A stretch of 64,000 nt of DNA from Chondrosia reniformis (lineage: Eukaryota > Porifera > Demospongiae > Chondrillida > Chondrillidae): contig OX359191.1 in NCBI GenBank assembly GCA_947172415.1, positions 2,604,001-2,668,000 of the forward strand. Direction: 5' to 3'. This document shows positions 29,922-42,513 of the stretch, in pieces. The first letter of the stretch is position 1. The number at the start of each line of letters is the position of its first letter. The position numbers and the translations under genes were made by a program. The notes under the pieces were generated by a model. It did no database searches and was not told the DNA's origin. It saw nothing but the letters and a program-made list of their open reading frames with translations.

Positions 29922-30696
29922 TAGATGTATATTTAAGTTGTATGTTCTATATAGTATTATGTACTCATTCTATGAACTAGTAGTAGTTACTAGTTGTATG
30001 TACTCAATACTATTTGTATGTACTAGTCGACTGTAGTAGTTATTTGTACTAGTTGAATGTATGAGTAGTGTGTAATTGTTGTATGTACTAGTTATATATA
30101 GTAGGTTATGTACTATTTGTATGGACTAACTATATGTACTAGTGTTATGTGCTATTGCCTAATTGTATGTACTAGTTGTATGTACTAGATGTTTGAACAA
30201 GTTTTAGGTTCTAGTACAAGTTATACTAGGTACTAGGAATGAATTAGTTCTATAAATTACTTGATTGTTTGTGTGAACTAGTTTTCTGTACTAGTTTTTT
30301 GTACTATATTTATGTACTAATTATATGTGTATATACTAGTCATATTTAATAGTTATATGTATTATTTATATGTACTAGTTGCATGTTCTAGTTGCATGTA
30401 CTAGTAGTATATACTAGTTGTACGTACTATATATATGTACTATATATGTGTGTAAGAACTAGGGATATGTACTACTCTTATGTACTAGCTGTATTAGCTG
30501 GTTGTATATACTAATTCTATGTAATAATTGAATGTACTAGTTGTATGTACTAGATATGAACCATTTGTATGTATAAGATGTATGCACTAGTTCTCTGGAC
30601 TAGCTATATACAAGTTTTATGAACTAGTTGTATATACTAGTTGTGTGTACTAGTTGTATATACTTGTCGCATGTACTAGTTATATGTACTAGTTAC
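29922..30696 (-). repeat. Strand-flipped satellite segment
   Basis: About 775 bp of TTGTATGTACTAG-oriented satellite set inside forward-oriented array. It ends in the small palindrome ctagttactag near 30,690-30,700. It contains a copy of the longer landmark ttatactaggtactaggaat (near 30,220). The mirror region of the right arm has no flipped segment, so this is an inversion or insertion specific to the left arm. Confidence 0.8.
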
Positions 30697-32564
30697 TAGT
30701 ACATAGCTTATATTAACAACTACTATATACATACAACTATTATGTAAAACTAGTACATACCAAATAATACCCACAACTATTACATACAATTAGTACATAC
30801 AACTAGTACATTCAACTAGTCCATACAACTACGACAAACAGCTAGGACATATAACTAGTACATACACCTACTACATATAACTAGTAAATAAACATCCATT
30901 GTAATTATAAATAGTACATACAACTAGTAAATACAACTAGTAAATAAAAGTAGTACATACAACTAGTACATACAACTAGAAACTAGGATATACAAATGGC
31001 TCACAGAATGAGTACATAATACTAGAACGTACAACTCGTATAATCAACTAGTACATAACTACTACACACAACTAGGAAAAAAACTGGGAATTATAAATAC
31101 TACATACAACTACTACATATAACTGGTATATAGACGTTTACCTAATAATTATAAATAGTACATACAGCTAGTATCTACTACATAGAATTAGTACCTTCTT
31201 AGCCCCTAGTATAACTAGTACAAGAACCTACCACTTGTACATACAACTAGTACATACAACTAGAACATACAACCAGTACATAGCTAGTACATACAACTAG
31301 TATATACATACAACTAGTACATACAACTAGTATTTGCAATTAGTACATATAACTAGTACACACATCTACAACAAATAACTAATACATAAAAATATAACTA
31401 GTACATATAAAGAGTACATAAACATAGTACATACAAGTAGTTCATACAACTACTAGTACATAGAACGAGTACATAAAACTAGGACCTATAACTAGTAAAT
31501 ACCTACTACATATAATTAGTACATAAATATATAACTAGAACATATGAATAGTGCATCCATATAGTATATATAACTAGTACATAAAACTAGTACATGCAAC
31601 TAGAAACTAGTACATACAACTATTATATACAAACAACAAGTTCACACAACTAGTATTTACAACTAGTATTTACAACTAGGTCATACAACTAGTTCACACA
31701 ACTATTAACTAGTACATATAACCAGTACATGTAAATTCGTGGGTACAACTAGTTTATAAAATTAGTAACTAGTAAATATAATTAGTACATGTGACTAGTA
31801 CATACAACTAGTACATACAACTAGTGCATTCAACTAGTACATACAACTAGGACATATAACTAGTACATAAACCTACTACATATAACTAGAACATACACGT
31901 AAACCTAGTAAATGTAAATAGTACATACAACTACTACATACAGCTAGCGCATACAACTAGTACATATAACTAGTACACACAAATAAATAGTACATACAAA
32001 TAGTAAATATAACTAGTACCTACAACTAGTACGTACAACTAGTATCTAGTAGATACAACTAGAACATACAACTAGTACATAGCTGGTACATACAACTAGC
32101 ATATACATACAACTAGTTCACAGAACTTGTGTATACAATTAGCACATGCAACTACTACATAGAACTAATACATACAACTAGTACCTAAAACCAGTAAATA
32201 TAGCTAGTTCTCATTCATACAACTAATATATACAACTAGAACTTTCAATAGTACATATAACTAGTACACACACCTACTACATAAAACTAATACATAAAAA
32301 TATAACTTGTTCAAAGAAATAGTGTATCCACAGAGTACATAAAACTAGTATATAAAACTAGTAAATACAACTAGAAACTAGTACACACAACTAGTATATA
32401 TATAAAATTAGTACATTTAACTAGTACATACATCTGGTATATACATACAACTAGTACATACAAGTAGTACATTAAACTAGTTCATAAAACTAGTATATAG
32501 CTAGTACAAAGAACTAGTGCACACATCTTCTACATACAACTGGTTGATATCTATTACATACAAC
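30697..32564 (+). repeat. 13-bp satellite, CTAGTACATACAA orientation
   Basis: Degenerate forward array. It includes a copy of the marker block actaggacctataactag ... gtgcatccatatagtat at about 31.39-31.6 kb. No gene seen. Confidence 0.88.
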
Positions 32565-32566
32565 TA

Positions 32567-33073
32567 CAGTGCAGTCCACTTAATTCAAATCCGTTTTTGA
32601 CGAAATTTCACCTATTTCGAATAGAACTCCGGTTCCCTGTACAGTCCCAATATATCAAGTTCTTTGGGAATTTTAGTTTGCTACGTAGAGAATACGGAAG
32701 TATTTCAACACAAATAAGCAAGCTCATAGTTATTAAGGAGGTAATCACACTTTTAACGGTTAAGAAATTTAGCTAAATTGCATTAATCATTCTCAGTACA
32801 GTGTTATTCTCTAGGTATGCAACGTTCACTGTACCAATCACTTATTCTGGAACAAAAACTAGAGATTATCCATCTCGTGGACAACCCTCCATCTTGAAGA
32901 AAAAAAAGGACATTGCTACTACTACTTAGCTGCATAATCTTCTCTTTTTCATTATATTTCAAATCTATATTTGGTGTTTAGACATCACTTTGCTATTTTG
33001 TACATAAACCTGATAATTCAAAATTCCTGTTATTTCAAATTCCCTAGAGATTCGAATTAGGTGGACTGCCCTG
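32567..33073. mobile_element. Tc1/mariner (pogo-like) MITE B, left-arm copy
   Basis: A 507-bp island flanked by TA on both sides (32,565-32,566 and 33,074-33,075). Its terminal inverted repeats begin CAGTGCAGTCCACTTAATTC on the left and CAGGGCAGTCCACCTAATTC on the reverse-complemented right. A TA target duplication with CAGTG-type termini is typical of Tc1/mariner, especially pogo/Tigger relatives. There is no transposase frame. The inverted partner is at 42,004-42,511 with matching satellite flanks, so both derive from one insertion copied by the palindrome. Confidence 0.82.
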
Positions 33074-33075
33074 TA

Positions 33076-35470
33076 GTACATACAACTAGTACATAGAATT
33101 AGTACATACAACCAGCTAATACAGCTAGTACATACAAGTAGTACATATATCTAGTACATACACAGATATATAGAACATATAAATAGTACGTACAACTAGT
33201 ATATATAACTAGTACAAGCAACTAGTACATACACCCAGTACATACAAACGTAACGAGTACATATAAGTAGTACATACAACTAGCACATATAAATAGTACA
33301 CACAACTAGTACATACAACAATAACACAAAACTGGTACATACAACTAGTACATATAACTAGTACATACAACTAGTACATACAACTAGTGTTTAGTATATA
33401 CAATTAGTACCTCCCTAGTACCTAGCATAATTAGGACTAGACCCTACAACTAGTATATACTACTAGTACATACAACTAGTACATGCAACTAGTACATATA
33501 ACTAGTACATACAACTATTACATATGACTAGTACATATACATCTAACTACTACATAAATTTAGTATATACTACTAGTACAGAAAACTAGTTCACACAAAG
33601 AATCAAGTAGTTCATAGAACTAGTTCATTCCTAGTACCTAGTATAACTTGTATTAGAACCTAATACTAGTTCAAACATCTAGTACATACAACTAGTACAT
33701 ACAATTAGGCAATAGTACATTCAACTAGTACATATAACAAGTACATACAACAATCACACACTACTTATACATTCAACTAGTACAAATAACTACTACATTC
33801 GGCTAGTACATACAAATGGTATTGAGTTCATACAACTAGTAAATAAGACTAGTGTATACAATTAGTACACACAAAAAGTAAATACAGCTGGTAAATATAA
33901 CTAGTTCATACTACTAGTACATATAACTGGTACATATAACTAGTACTTATAAGCAGTACATAAAACTAGTTCATAAAACTAGTTCATACAACTAGTACAT
34001 GCAACAAGTATCTAGTACATACAAATAGAACCTACCTAGTACATAGTATAACTGGTACAAGAATCAACAACTGGTAAATACACATTGTACATACAACAAG
34101 TACTTACAAGTAGGACATACAACTGGAAACTAGTAAATACTACTAGTTTTTAGAAGGAGTATATAATACTTTATAGAGAATACAACTTGAATATACATCT
34201 AGTATTTAGCTAATATTAACAATTGGTATATACATACAACTATTACGTTCAACTGGTGATAGTATATACAACTAGTACATGCAACTAGTACATACAACTA
34301 GTATATACCAAATAGTACCCACAACTAGTAAATACAATTAGTACATTCAACTAGTCCATACAACTACGACAAACAGCTAGGACATATAACTAATACATAC
34401 ACCTACTACATATAACTAGTAAATACACATACCTTGTAATTATAAATAGTACATACAACTAGTACATATAACTAGAAAGTAGTATATACAACTAGCTCAC
34501 AGAATGAGTACATAATACTAGAACATCCAACTTGAATATTCAACTAGTAAATAACTACTACACAACACTAGGAAACACAACTAGGACATACAAATATTAC
34601 ATACACCTACCACATATAACTAGAACATACACTTTTACCTAATAATAATAAATAGGAAATACAACGAGTACATACAACTAGTACATAAAACTAGTATCTC
34701 CAACAAGTAAATTTAACTAGTACTAGTCCATACAACTAGTACATACAACTAGTCCTTGCAACTAGTACATAGCTAGTCCATACAACTAGTACTTGCAACT
34801 AGTACATATAACTAGTACACACATCTACCACATATAACTAATACATAAAAATATAACTTGTACATATAAATAGTACATAAAGATAGTACATACAAGTAGT
34901 TCATACAACTACTAGTACATAGAACGAGTACATAAAACTAGGACCTATAACTAATACACACCTACTACATATAATTAGTACATAAATATATAACTAGTAC
35001 ATATGATTTGTGCATCCATGTAGTATAGTACATGCAACTACAAACTAGTACATACAACTAATATATACACAAAACTAGCACATGTAATTAGTTCATACAA
35101 CTATTATATACAAACAACTAGTTCATACAACTAGTATTTACAATTAGGTCGTCCAACTAGTTCACACAACTGTTAACTAGTACATATAACCAGTACATGC
35201 AAATAGTACATACAACTAGAACATACAACTAGTTCATATAACTAGTACATCCAACTAGTTCATACAACTAGTATTTACAATTAGTACGTACAACTAGTTC
35301 ACACAACTAGTAACTAGTACATATAACTAGTACATTCAACTAGTACATACAACTACGACAAACAACTAGGATATATAACCAGTACATATTCCAACTACAT
35401 ATAACTAGTAAATAAACATATACATTGTAATTATAAATAGTACATACAACTAGAGCATACAGCATACATG
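33076..35470 (+). repeat. 13-bp satellite, inner end of left palindrome arm
   Basis: Forward array up to the strand switch near 35,471 (catacagcatacatgaaatag). It matches the reverse complement of 38,170-39,620 and 41,180-42,000. A local imperfect duplication lies around 35,100-35,310 (the motif caactagtatttacaattag twice) and is missing from the partner arm. No gene seen. Confidence 0.9.
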
Positions 35471-38169
35471 AAATAGTTGTACCTATTAATTTTATGAACT
35501 AGGTGTATATTAGTTTTATGTATATACCAGATGTATGTACTAGTTAAATGTACTAAGTTTTATATATATACTAGATGTATGTACTGGTTTCTAGTTGCAT
35601 TTACTAGTTTTAGGTAATAGTTGCATGTACTATTTGGATGCACTATTTATTTGAACTAGTTATATTTTTATGTATTTGTTATATGTAGTAGGTGTGGGTA
35701 TTAGTTATATGTACTAGTTGAAAGGACTAGTTGTATGTACTAGTTGTATGTACTAGAACTAGCTATATTTACTAGTTTTAAGTACTCGTTGTATGTTTCA
35801 GTTGTATACAATAATTGCATGTGCTAATTGTATTTACAAGTTCTGTGTACTAGTTGTATGTATATACTAGTTGTATGTATTAACTATGTACTAGTTGTAT
35901 GTTCTAGTTGTATGTACTAGTTGTATTTACTTTTTGCATGTACTATTTATATGTGTGTGAACTAGTTATGTGTACTAGTTGTATGCGCTAGCTGTATGTA
36001 CTAGTTGTATGTACTATTTACATTTACTAGGTATAGGTGTATGAACTAGTTATATGTAGTAGGTGTATGTACTAGGTATAATGTCCTAGTTGCATGTACT
36101 AGTTGCATTCACTAGTCGCATTTACTAATCATATTTACTAGTTACTAATTTATGAACTAGTTTTAACTAAGAATTTTATGTACTACTTGTATGTACTAGT
36201 TGTATATACTAATTGTATGTATATACCAGTTGTATGTACTAGTTAAATGTACTAGTTTCTAGTTGTATGTACTATGTTTATGTACTATTCATATATACTA
36301 GTTATATATTTATATATTAGTTATATGTAGTAAGTGTGTGTACTTGTTATATGTACTAGTTGAAAGTACTAGTTGTATGTGCTAATTGTATGTACTATTT
36401 GTAGGTTCTAGAACTAGTTATAGAAGGTACTAAGTAGGAATTAGTTGGTTGTAATAGTTGTTAGTACCATTTTAACGTACTAGTTGTATGTACTAGTTCT
36501 ATGTACTAGTACTAGTTATATTTTCTAGATGTAGGTATCGGTTGTATGTAGTAGTTGTATGTACTAATTGTTTGTACTAGTTGTGTGTACTAGGTGTATG
36601 TATATACTAATTGTAAGTACTAGCTATGTACTAGTTGTATGTATATACTAGTTTGCTGTTTATGTAGTAGTTGTATATGCTAGTTTAATGTACTCATACT
36701 ATGTACAAGTTGTATGTATTAGTTATGTTCAAGTTGTATGTATTAATTATGAACCAGTTGTACGTACTAGTTGTATGTATATACTAGTTGTATGTAGTTG
36801 CTATGTACTAGTTGTATATTCAAGTTATATGTTCTAGTATTATGCACTCGTTCTATAAACTAGGTGTATGTACTAGTTTCTAGTTGTGTGTACTAGTTGT
36901 ATGTACTAGTTTTATGTACGTTTTGTATGTACTTGTTGTATGTACTAGGTGTATGTACTATTTTTATATACTAGTTATATGTGTATGTACTGGTTATATG
37001 TAGTAGTTGTATGTAACAGTTGTATGTACAAGTTACCTATACTACGTGTATGCGCCAGCTGTATGTACTAGTTGTAGGTTCTAGTACTAGTTATATTAGG
37101 TACTAAGTAGGCATTAGGTGTATATACTAGTTGTTAGTACTACATTAACGTATTAATTGTATGTACTAGTTCTATGTACTAGTACTAGTTATATTTACTA
37201 GTTGTAGGTACTGGTTGTATGTAGTAGTTTGATGTAGTAGTTGTATGTACTAATTGTATGTATTAGTTGTATACACTAGTTGTATGTGTATACTAATTGT
37301 ATGTAGTAGCTATGTACTAGTTGTATGTACTGGTTTCCTGTTCATGTAGTAGTTGTATATACTAGTTGAATGTACTAGCTGTATATACTAGTTGTATGTA
37401 CTCGATACTATTTGTATGTACCAATCAAATGTAGTATTTATATGTACTAGTTGTATGTATTAGTTGTATGTACTAGTGACTAATTGTTTGTACTAGTTGT
37501 ATGTAGTAGCTTTATGAAATAAGTGTAGGTTATAGTAAAAGTTATACTAGGAACTAGGAAGGAACTCGTTATATATACTACTTGTTTGTTTGTTTGAACT
37601 AGTTTTATGTACTAATTGTATGTACTAGTTGTATGTCACAGTCTCATGTACTAGTTATATGTACTAATTACTAGATGTGCGAACTAGTTGTACCTACTAA
37701 TTTTATGTACTAGTTGTATGTACTCTTTGCATGTATATACTAGTTTTATGTACTAGTTAAATGTACTAGTGTTATATAGATACTAGTTGTATGGACTAGT
37801 TTCTAGTTGTATGGACTAGTTGTCTGTAGTAGGTGTATGTACTAGTTATATGTCCTAGTTGTTTGTACTAGTTGTATGTTCTAGTTGAATGTACTAGTTG
37901 TATGTACTAGTTGTATGTACTATTTGTGTGTACTGTTAGGATGTACTAGTTGTATGTACTAGTTGCATGTACTAGTTGTATGCAGTAGTTTTATGAACTT
38001 GTTCTATTTATATTTACTCGTTGTAGGTACTAGTTATGTGTAGCAGATGTATGTACTATTTGTATCTACAATTTGTATGTACTATGTGTATGGACCATTT
38101 ATAAGTACCAGTTATATGTATGCAGTAATTATATGTTTGTGAACTAGTTATATATACTAGTTGTATGCA
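35471..38169 (-). repeat. Palindrome spacer: satellite in TTGTATGTACTAG orientation
   Basis: About 2.7 kb of reverse-oriented satellite between the palindrome arms, with no inverted partner. Text around 36,560-37,060 is a direct relative of 63,500-64,000 (for example ttatgtagtagttgtatatgctag). It carries several copies of the longer landmark with ttatactaggtactaag. No gene seen. Confidence 0.85.
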
Positions 38170-39626
38170 CTAGCTGTATGCTCTAGTTGTATGTACTATT
38201 TATAATTACAATGTATAAGTTTATTTACTAGTTATATGTAGTTGGAATATGTACTGGTTATATATCCTAGTTGTTTGTCCTAGTTGTATGTACTAGTTGC
38301 ATGTACTAGTTATATGTACTAGTTAATAGTTGTGTGAACTAGTTGGACGACCTAATTGTAAATACTAGTTGTATGAACTAGTTGTTTGTATATAATAGTT
38401 GTATGAACTAATTACATGTGCTAGTTTTGTGTATATATTAGTTGTATGTACTAGTTTGTAGTTGCATGTACTATACTATATGGATTCACTAATCATATGT
38501 ACTAGTTATATATTTATGTACTAATTATATGTAGTAGGTGTGTAGTAGTTATAGGTCCTAGTTTTATGTACTCGTTCTATGTACTAGTAGTTGTATGAAC
38601 TACTTGCATGTACTATCTTTATGTACTATTTATATGTACAAGTTATATTTTTATGTATTAGTTATATGTGGTAGATGTGTGTACTAGTTATATGTACTAG
38701 TTGCAAGTACTAGTTGTATGGACTAGCTATGTATTAGTTGCAAGGACTAGTTGTATGTACTAGTTGTATGGACTAGTACTAGTTAAATTTACTTGTTGGA
38801 GATACTAGTTTTATGTACTAGTTGTATGTACTCGTTGTATGTCCTATTTATTATTATTAGGTAAAAGTGTATGTTCTAGTTATATGTGGTAGGTGTATGT
38901 AATATTTGTAAATCCTAGTTGTGTTTCCTAGTTGTGTGTAGTAGTTATTTACTAGTTGAATATTCAAGTTGGATGTTCTAGTATTATGTACTCATTCTGT
39001 GAGCTAGTTGTATATACTACTTTCTAGTTGTATGTACTAGTTTTATGTACTATTTATAATTACAAGGTATGTGTATTTACTAGTTATATGTAGTAGGTGT
39101 ATGTATTAGTTATATGTCCTAGCTGTTTGTCGTAGTTGTATGGACTAGTTGAATGTACTAATTGTATTTACTAGTTGTGGGTACTATTTGGTATGTACTA
39201 GTTGTATGTACTAGTTGCATGTACTAGTTGTATATACTATCACCAGTTGAACGTAATAGTTGTATGTATATACCAATTGTTAATATTAGCTAAATACTAG
39301 ATGTATATTCAAGTTGTATTCTCTATAAAGTATTATATACTCCTTCTAAAAACTAGTAGTATTTACTAGTTTCCAGTTGTATGTCCTACTTGTAAGTACT
39401 TGTTGTATGTACAATGTGTATTTACCAGTTGTTGATTCTTGTACCAGTTATACTATGTACTAGGTAGGTTCTATTTGTATGTACTAGATACTTGTTGCAT
39501 GTACTAGTTGTATGAACTAGTTTTATGAACTAGTTTTATGTACTGCTTATAAGTACTAGTTATATGTACCAGTTATATGTACTAGTAGTATGTACTAGTT
39601 ATATTTACCAGCTGTATTTACTATTT
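38170..39626 (-). repeat. 13-bp satellite, right arm
   Basis: Reverse-oriented array, the inverted partner of 33,870-35,470. It ends at the 3' end of the LINE, in the text gctgtatttactattt. No gene seen. Confidence 0.9.
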
Positions 39627-41172
39627 CAGGATATCAGGAAATCTTATTTAAACTGGGGAGGCCAATAGCCTGAGGCTACTACAAAGGCACCCAGTACAAA
39701 ACCATATGTACAATAAATAAATAATAAATCAATAAATAAAATAGAATTGTCAATTCGGTTGTGTTAATATTGTTACATAATACAAATTGTCACTCATGCA
39801 TTAGAATAAAAACGTTTACATAGTGCCGTAAAATTGTTGAGGCCGAGGTTAGGTGTTGCACGAATGGCTGTAGGTAGACTGCGCCAGAGGGAAGCACCGG
39901 CAAAACTGAATGCCCTCTGTCCGAATGAAGACCTGACCAAGGGAAGATTAAGTTGGGAAGTGGAAGAGGAGCGAGTGTTATGGTGGCAAGAAACATAAGA
40001 GGAGAGCCGAGACAGATAAGGTGGAGCCTGGGAGGATAGGCTGCAAAACATACACTGAGCCATGTGAAGTTTTCTTCTCAAGGTGAGAGTCGTTAATCCA
40101 AGTTCTTGAAGAGCAGCAGTGGAAGAAGAGTCACGACGCCTATGAAGCACAATCTTGCAACCAAAGTTCAGCAGCGATTCCAAGCGGCGAGATTCATTTT
40201 GAGTACAGCCAGACCAGACGACATCACAATAGTCAAAGTGGGGAAGGATGTATGATTTAAGATAAGTGAGGAGGAGAGAATGAGGAAGAAACCAAGAGAG
40301 CCTACGAAGAAGGTTGAGACGACAGCTTACGTTTCTAGAAATCATGTCAACAAGATCACTCCAAGTTAGGGTATCGTTTATAAGCACACCAAGATACTTG
40401 AACACTCGTACCTGATCAACAGTTACACCATCAACAAGAACGTCCAAGCCAGTCTCAATTTTTCTTCTACTAGAGTGAAAGAGCATACATTTTGTATTGC
40501 TTGCATTCAGTTGCAGTCCATTGCTGGCCATCCACAGGCTGGTTGCATCTAGACACTGTTGAAGTGAAGAGTTTAAAAAGGCAAGATTGCTACTCGTGAT
40601 GTAGATGGCAGTGTCATCAGCAAAGAGAACAACAGAATCAGCAGGCAGGACTGAAGGCTGGTCATTGATAAAGGCAGAGAAGAGAGAAGGACCAAGCACA
40701 GAGCCTTGGGGAACAACAGTTGTGGGAAAACCAGGAGAGGAGAATGAATCACTGACACGAGTAACCTGGCAACGATCGGAAAGATAAGACTTAAACCAAG
40801 CAACTGTAGACGAGGAGAAACCAAGTTGGGAAAGCTTAGACAAAAGAAGATCATGGTTCACAGTGTCAAAAGCTTTGGAGATGTCAAGAAACAAAACCCC
40901 GATGAACTGTCTTCTGTCCAGAGCCTTGTACCAGTCATCCAAGCAGTGAAGAAGAAGCGTTTGGGTAGAATGCTTGGGCCGAAATCCAGATTTATAAAGG
41001 AAGAGAAGGTCGTTTTGTATGAGGTGAGAAGAAAACTGCTCCTGGACACACCTTTCTAGAAGTTTACTGCAGACTGGAAGCAGAGAGATGGGTCGGTAAT
41101 TCGTGGGGGAGACACGATCATCGCCTTTGTGGAGTGGCTTAACCCAAGCACACTTCCAGGATTCAGGAAAGA
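39627..41172 (-). mobile_element. 5'-truncated CR1/L2-like non-LTR retrotransposon (LINE)
   Basis: A 1,546-bp insertion in the right palindrome arm only. The left arm preserves the empty site near 33,865-33,880 (gtacacacaaaaagtaaatacag). Flanks show a possible 4-bp target duplication ATTT (39,623-39,626 and 41,173-41,176). It carries the 3' part of a reverse transcriptase ORF, then a 167-bp 3' UTR with an ATAAATAA-type microsatellite near 39,710-39,740. There is no poly(A) tail; the end is CCTGATATCCTG on the element strand. The endonuclease and the first part of the RT are missing, as expected from incomplete reverse transcription. Confidence 0.88.
39794..41172 (-). pseudogene. Partial LINE reverse transcriptase (CR1/L2-like), 5'-truncated
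   Basis: The retroelement ORF is open to a stop at 39,794. The open frame can be extended to an ATG at 41,197, but the first eight residues (MHTISTHK) are translated satellite DNA; element-derived sequence starts at the FFPESWK segment, so that start is an artefact of the insertion site. RT blocks seen, numbered from that ATG: NYRPISLLP (33-41), GFRPKHSTQT (71-80), LFLDISKAFDTVNHD (102-116) with the first catalytic Asp, VPQGSVLGP (162-170), LFADDTAIY (191-199) with the catalytic Asp pair, NGLQLNASNTK, and FKYLGVLI. A C-terminal region of about 180 residues follows (LKSYILPHFDYCDVVW...). Block order and C-terminal region fit the CR1/L2/Jockey group. No AP endonuclease remains, so the copy cannot be autonomous. 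With no internal stop it looks fairly recent. Confidence 0.88.
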
Positions 41173-41176
41173 ATTT

Positions 41177-42001
41177 GTGTGTACTAATTGTATGCACTAG
41201 TTGTATTTACTAGTTGTATGTACTCAATATCATTTGTATGTACTAGTCGAATGTAGTAGTTATTTGTACTAGTTGAATGTACTATGGCCTAATTGTATGT
41301 ACCAGCTGTATGTACTAGATATTCGAACTAGTTTTAGGTTCTAATACAAGTTATACTAGGTTCTAGGAATGAACTAGTTCTATGAACTACTTGATTCTTT
41401 GTGTGAACTAGTTTTCTGTACTAGTTGTATATACTAAATTTATGTAGTAGTTAGATGTATATGTACTAGTCATATGTAATAGTTGTATGTACTAGTTATA
41501 TGTACTAGTTGCATGTACTAGTTGTATGTACTAGTAGTATATACTAGTTGTAGGGTCTAGTCCTAATTATGCTAGGTACTAGGGAGGTACTAGCTGTATA
41601 TACTAGACACTAGTTGTATGTACTAGTTGTATATGTACTAGTTATATGTACTAGTTGTATGTACCAGTTTTGTGTTATTGTTGTATGTACTAGTTGTGTG
41701 TACTATTTATATGTACTAGTTATATGTACTAGTTGTATGTACCAGTTTTGTGTTATTGTTGTATGTACTAGTTGTGTGTACTATTTATATGTGCTAGTTG
41801 TATGTACTACTTATATGTACTCGTTACGTTTGTATGTACTGGGTGTATGTACTAGTTGCTTGTACTAGTTATATATACTAGTTGTACGTACTATTTATAT
41901 GTTCTATATATCTGTGTATGTACTAGGTATATTTACTACTTGTATGTACTAGCTGTATTAGCTGGTTGTATGTACTAATTCTATGTACTAGTTGTATGTA
42001 C
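41177..42001 (-). repeat. 13-bp satellite, right arm
   Basis: Reverse-oriented array between the LINE and MITE B', the inverted partner of 33,076-33,860. The 84-codon open frame at 41,614-41,868 is satellite translated in register (YVLVVCTS-like repeats) and is rejected as a gene. Confidence 0.9.
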
Positions 42002-42003
42002 TA

Positions 42004-42511
42004 CAGGGCAGTCCACCTAATTCGAATCTCTAGGGAATTTGAAATAACAGGAATTTTGAATTATCAGGTTTATGTACAAAATAGCAAAGTGATGTCTAAA
42101 CACCAAATATAGATTTGAAATATAATGAAAAAGAGAAGATTATGCAGCTAAGTAGTAGTAGCAATGTCCCTTTTTTCCTTCCAGATGGAGCGTTGTCCAC
42201 GAGATGGATAATCTCTAGTTTTTGTTCCAGAATAAGTGATTGGTACAGTGAACGTTGCATACCTAGAGAATAACACTGTACTGAGAATGATTAATGACGA
42301 TATAGCTCAAATTCTTAACCGTTAAAAGTGTGATTACCTCCTTAATAACTATGAGCTTGCTTATTTGTGTTGAAATACTTCTGTATTCTCTACGTAGCAA
42401 ACAAATCTTCCCAAAGAAATTGATATACTGGGACTATACAGGGAACCGGAGTTCTATTCGAAATAGGTGAAATTTCGTCAAAAACGGATTCGAATTAAGT
42501 GGACTGCACTG
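42004..42511. mobile_element. Tc1/mariner (pogo-like) MITE B', right-arm copy
   Basis: A 508-bp inverted partner of 32,567-33,073, flanked by TA (42,002-42,003 and 42,512-42,513). Termini are CAGGGCAGTCCACCTAATTC and, reverse-complemented, CAGTGCAGTCCACTTAATTC. The satellite on both sides also matches in inverted order. Minor differences from B include text near 42,175-42,190 and 42,295-42,315. Confidence 0.82.
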
Positions 42512-42513
42512 TA

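Larger units (their letters stand above)
24255..35470 (+). repeat. Left arm of a large interrupted palindrome
   Basis: Read left to right, this arm matches the reverse complement of 38,170-48,480, in both satellite and inserted elements. Checked anchors: 24,650 with 48,120; 25,080 with 47,760; 27,607 with 46,190; 29,752 with 44,053; 32,567 with 42,511; 33,620 with 41,400; 33,860 with 41,180; 34,040 with 39,460; 34,230 with 39,290; 34,570 with 38,930; 34,920 with 38,580; 35,465 with 38,175. The left arm is longer because of a fuller Helitron-like element, a 419-bp duplication and an extra strand-flipped segment at 29.9-30.7 kb. Confidence 0.85.

Noticed and set aside
40573..41059. Short frames on both strands within the LINE
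   Set aside because: Out-of-frame or antisense shadows of the LINE RT frame, which has clear motifs.
41614..41868. 84-codon frame with repeated YVLVVCTS residues
   Set aside because: Pure satellite translation; the protein repeat simply reflects the 13-bp unit read over 39 bases.
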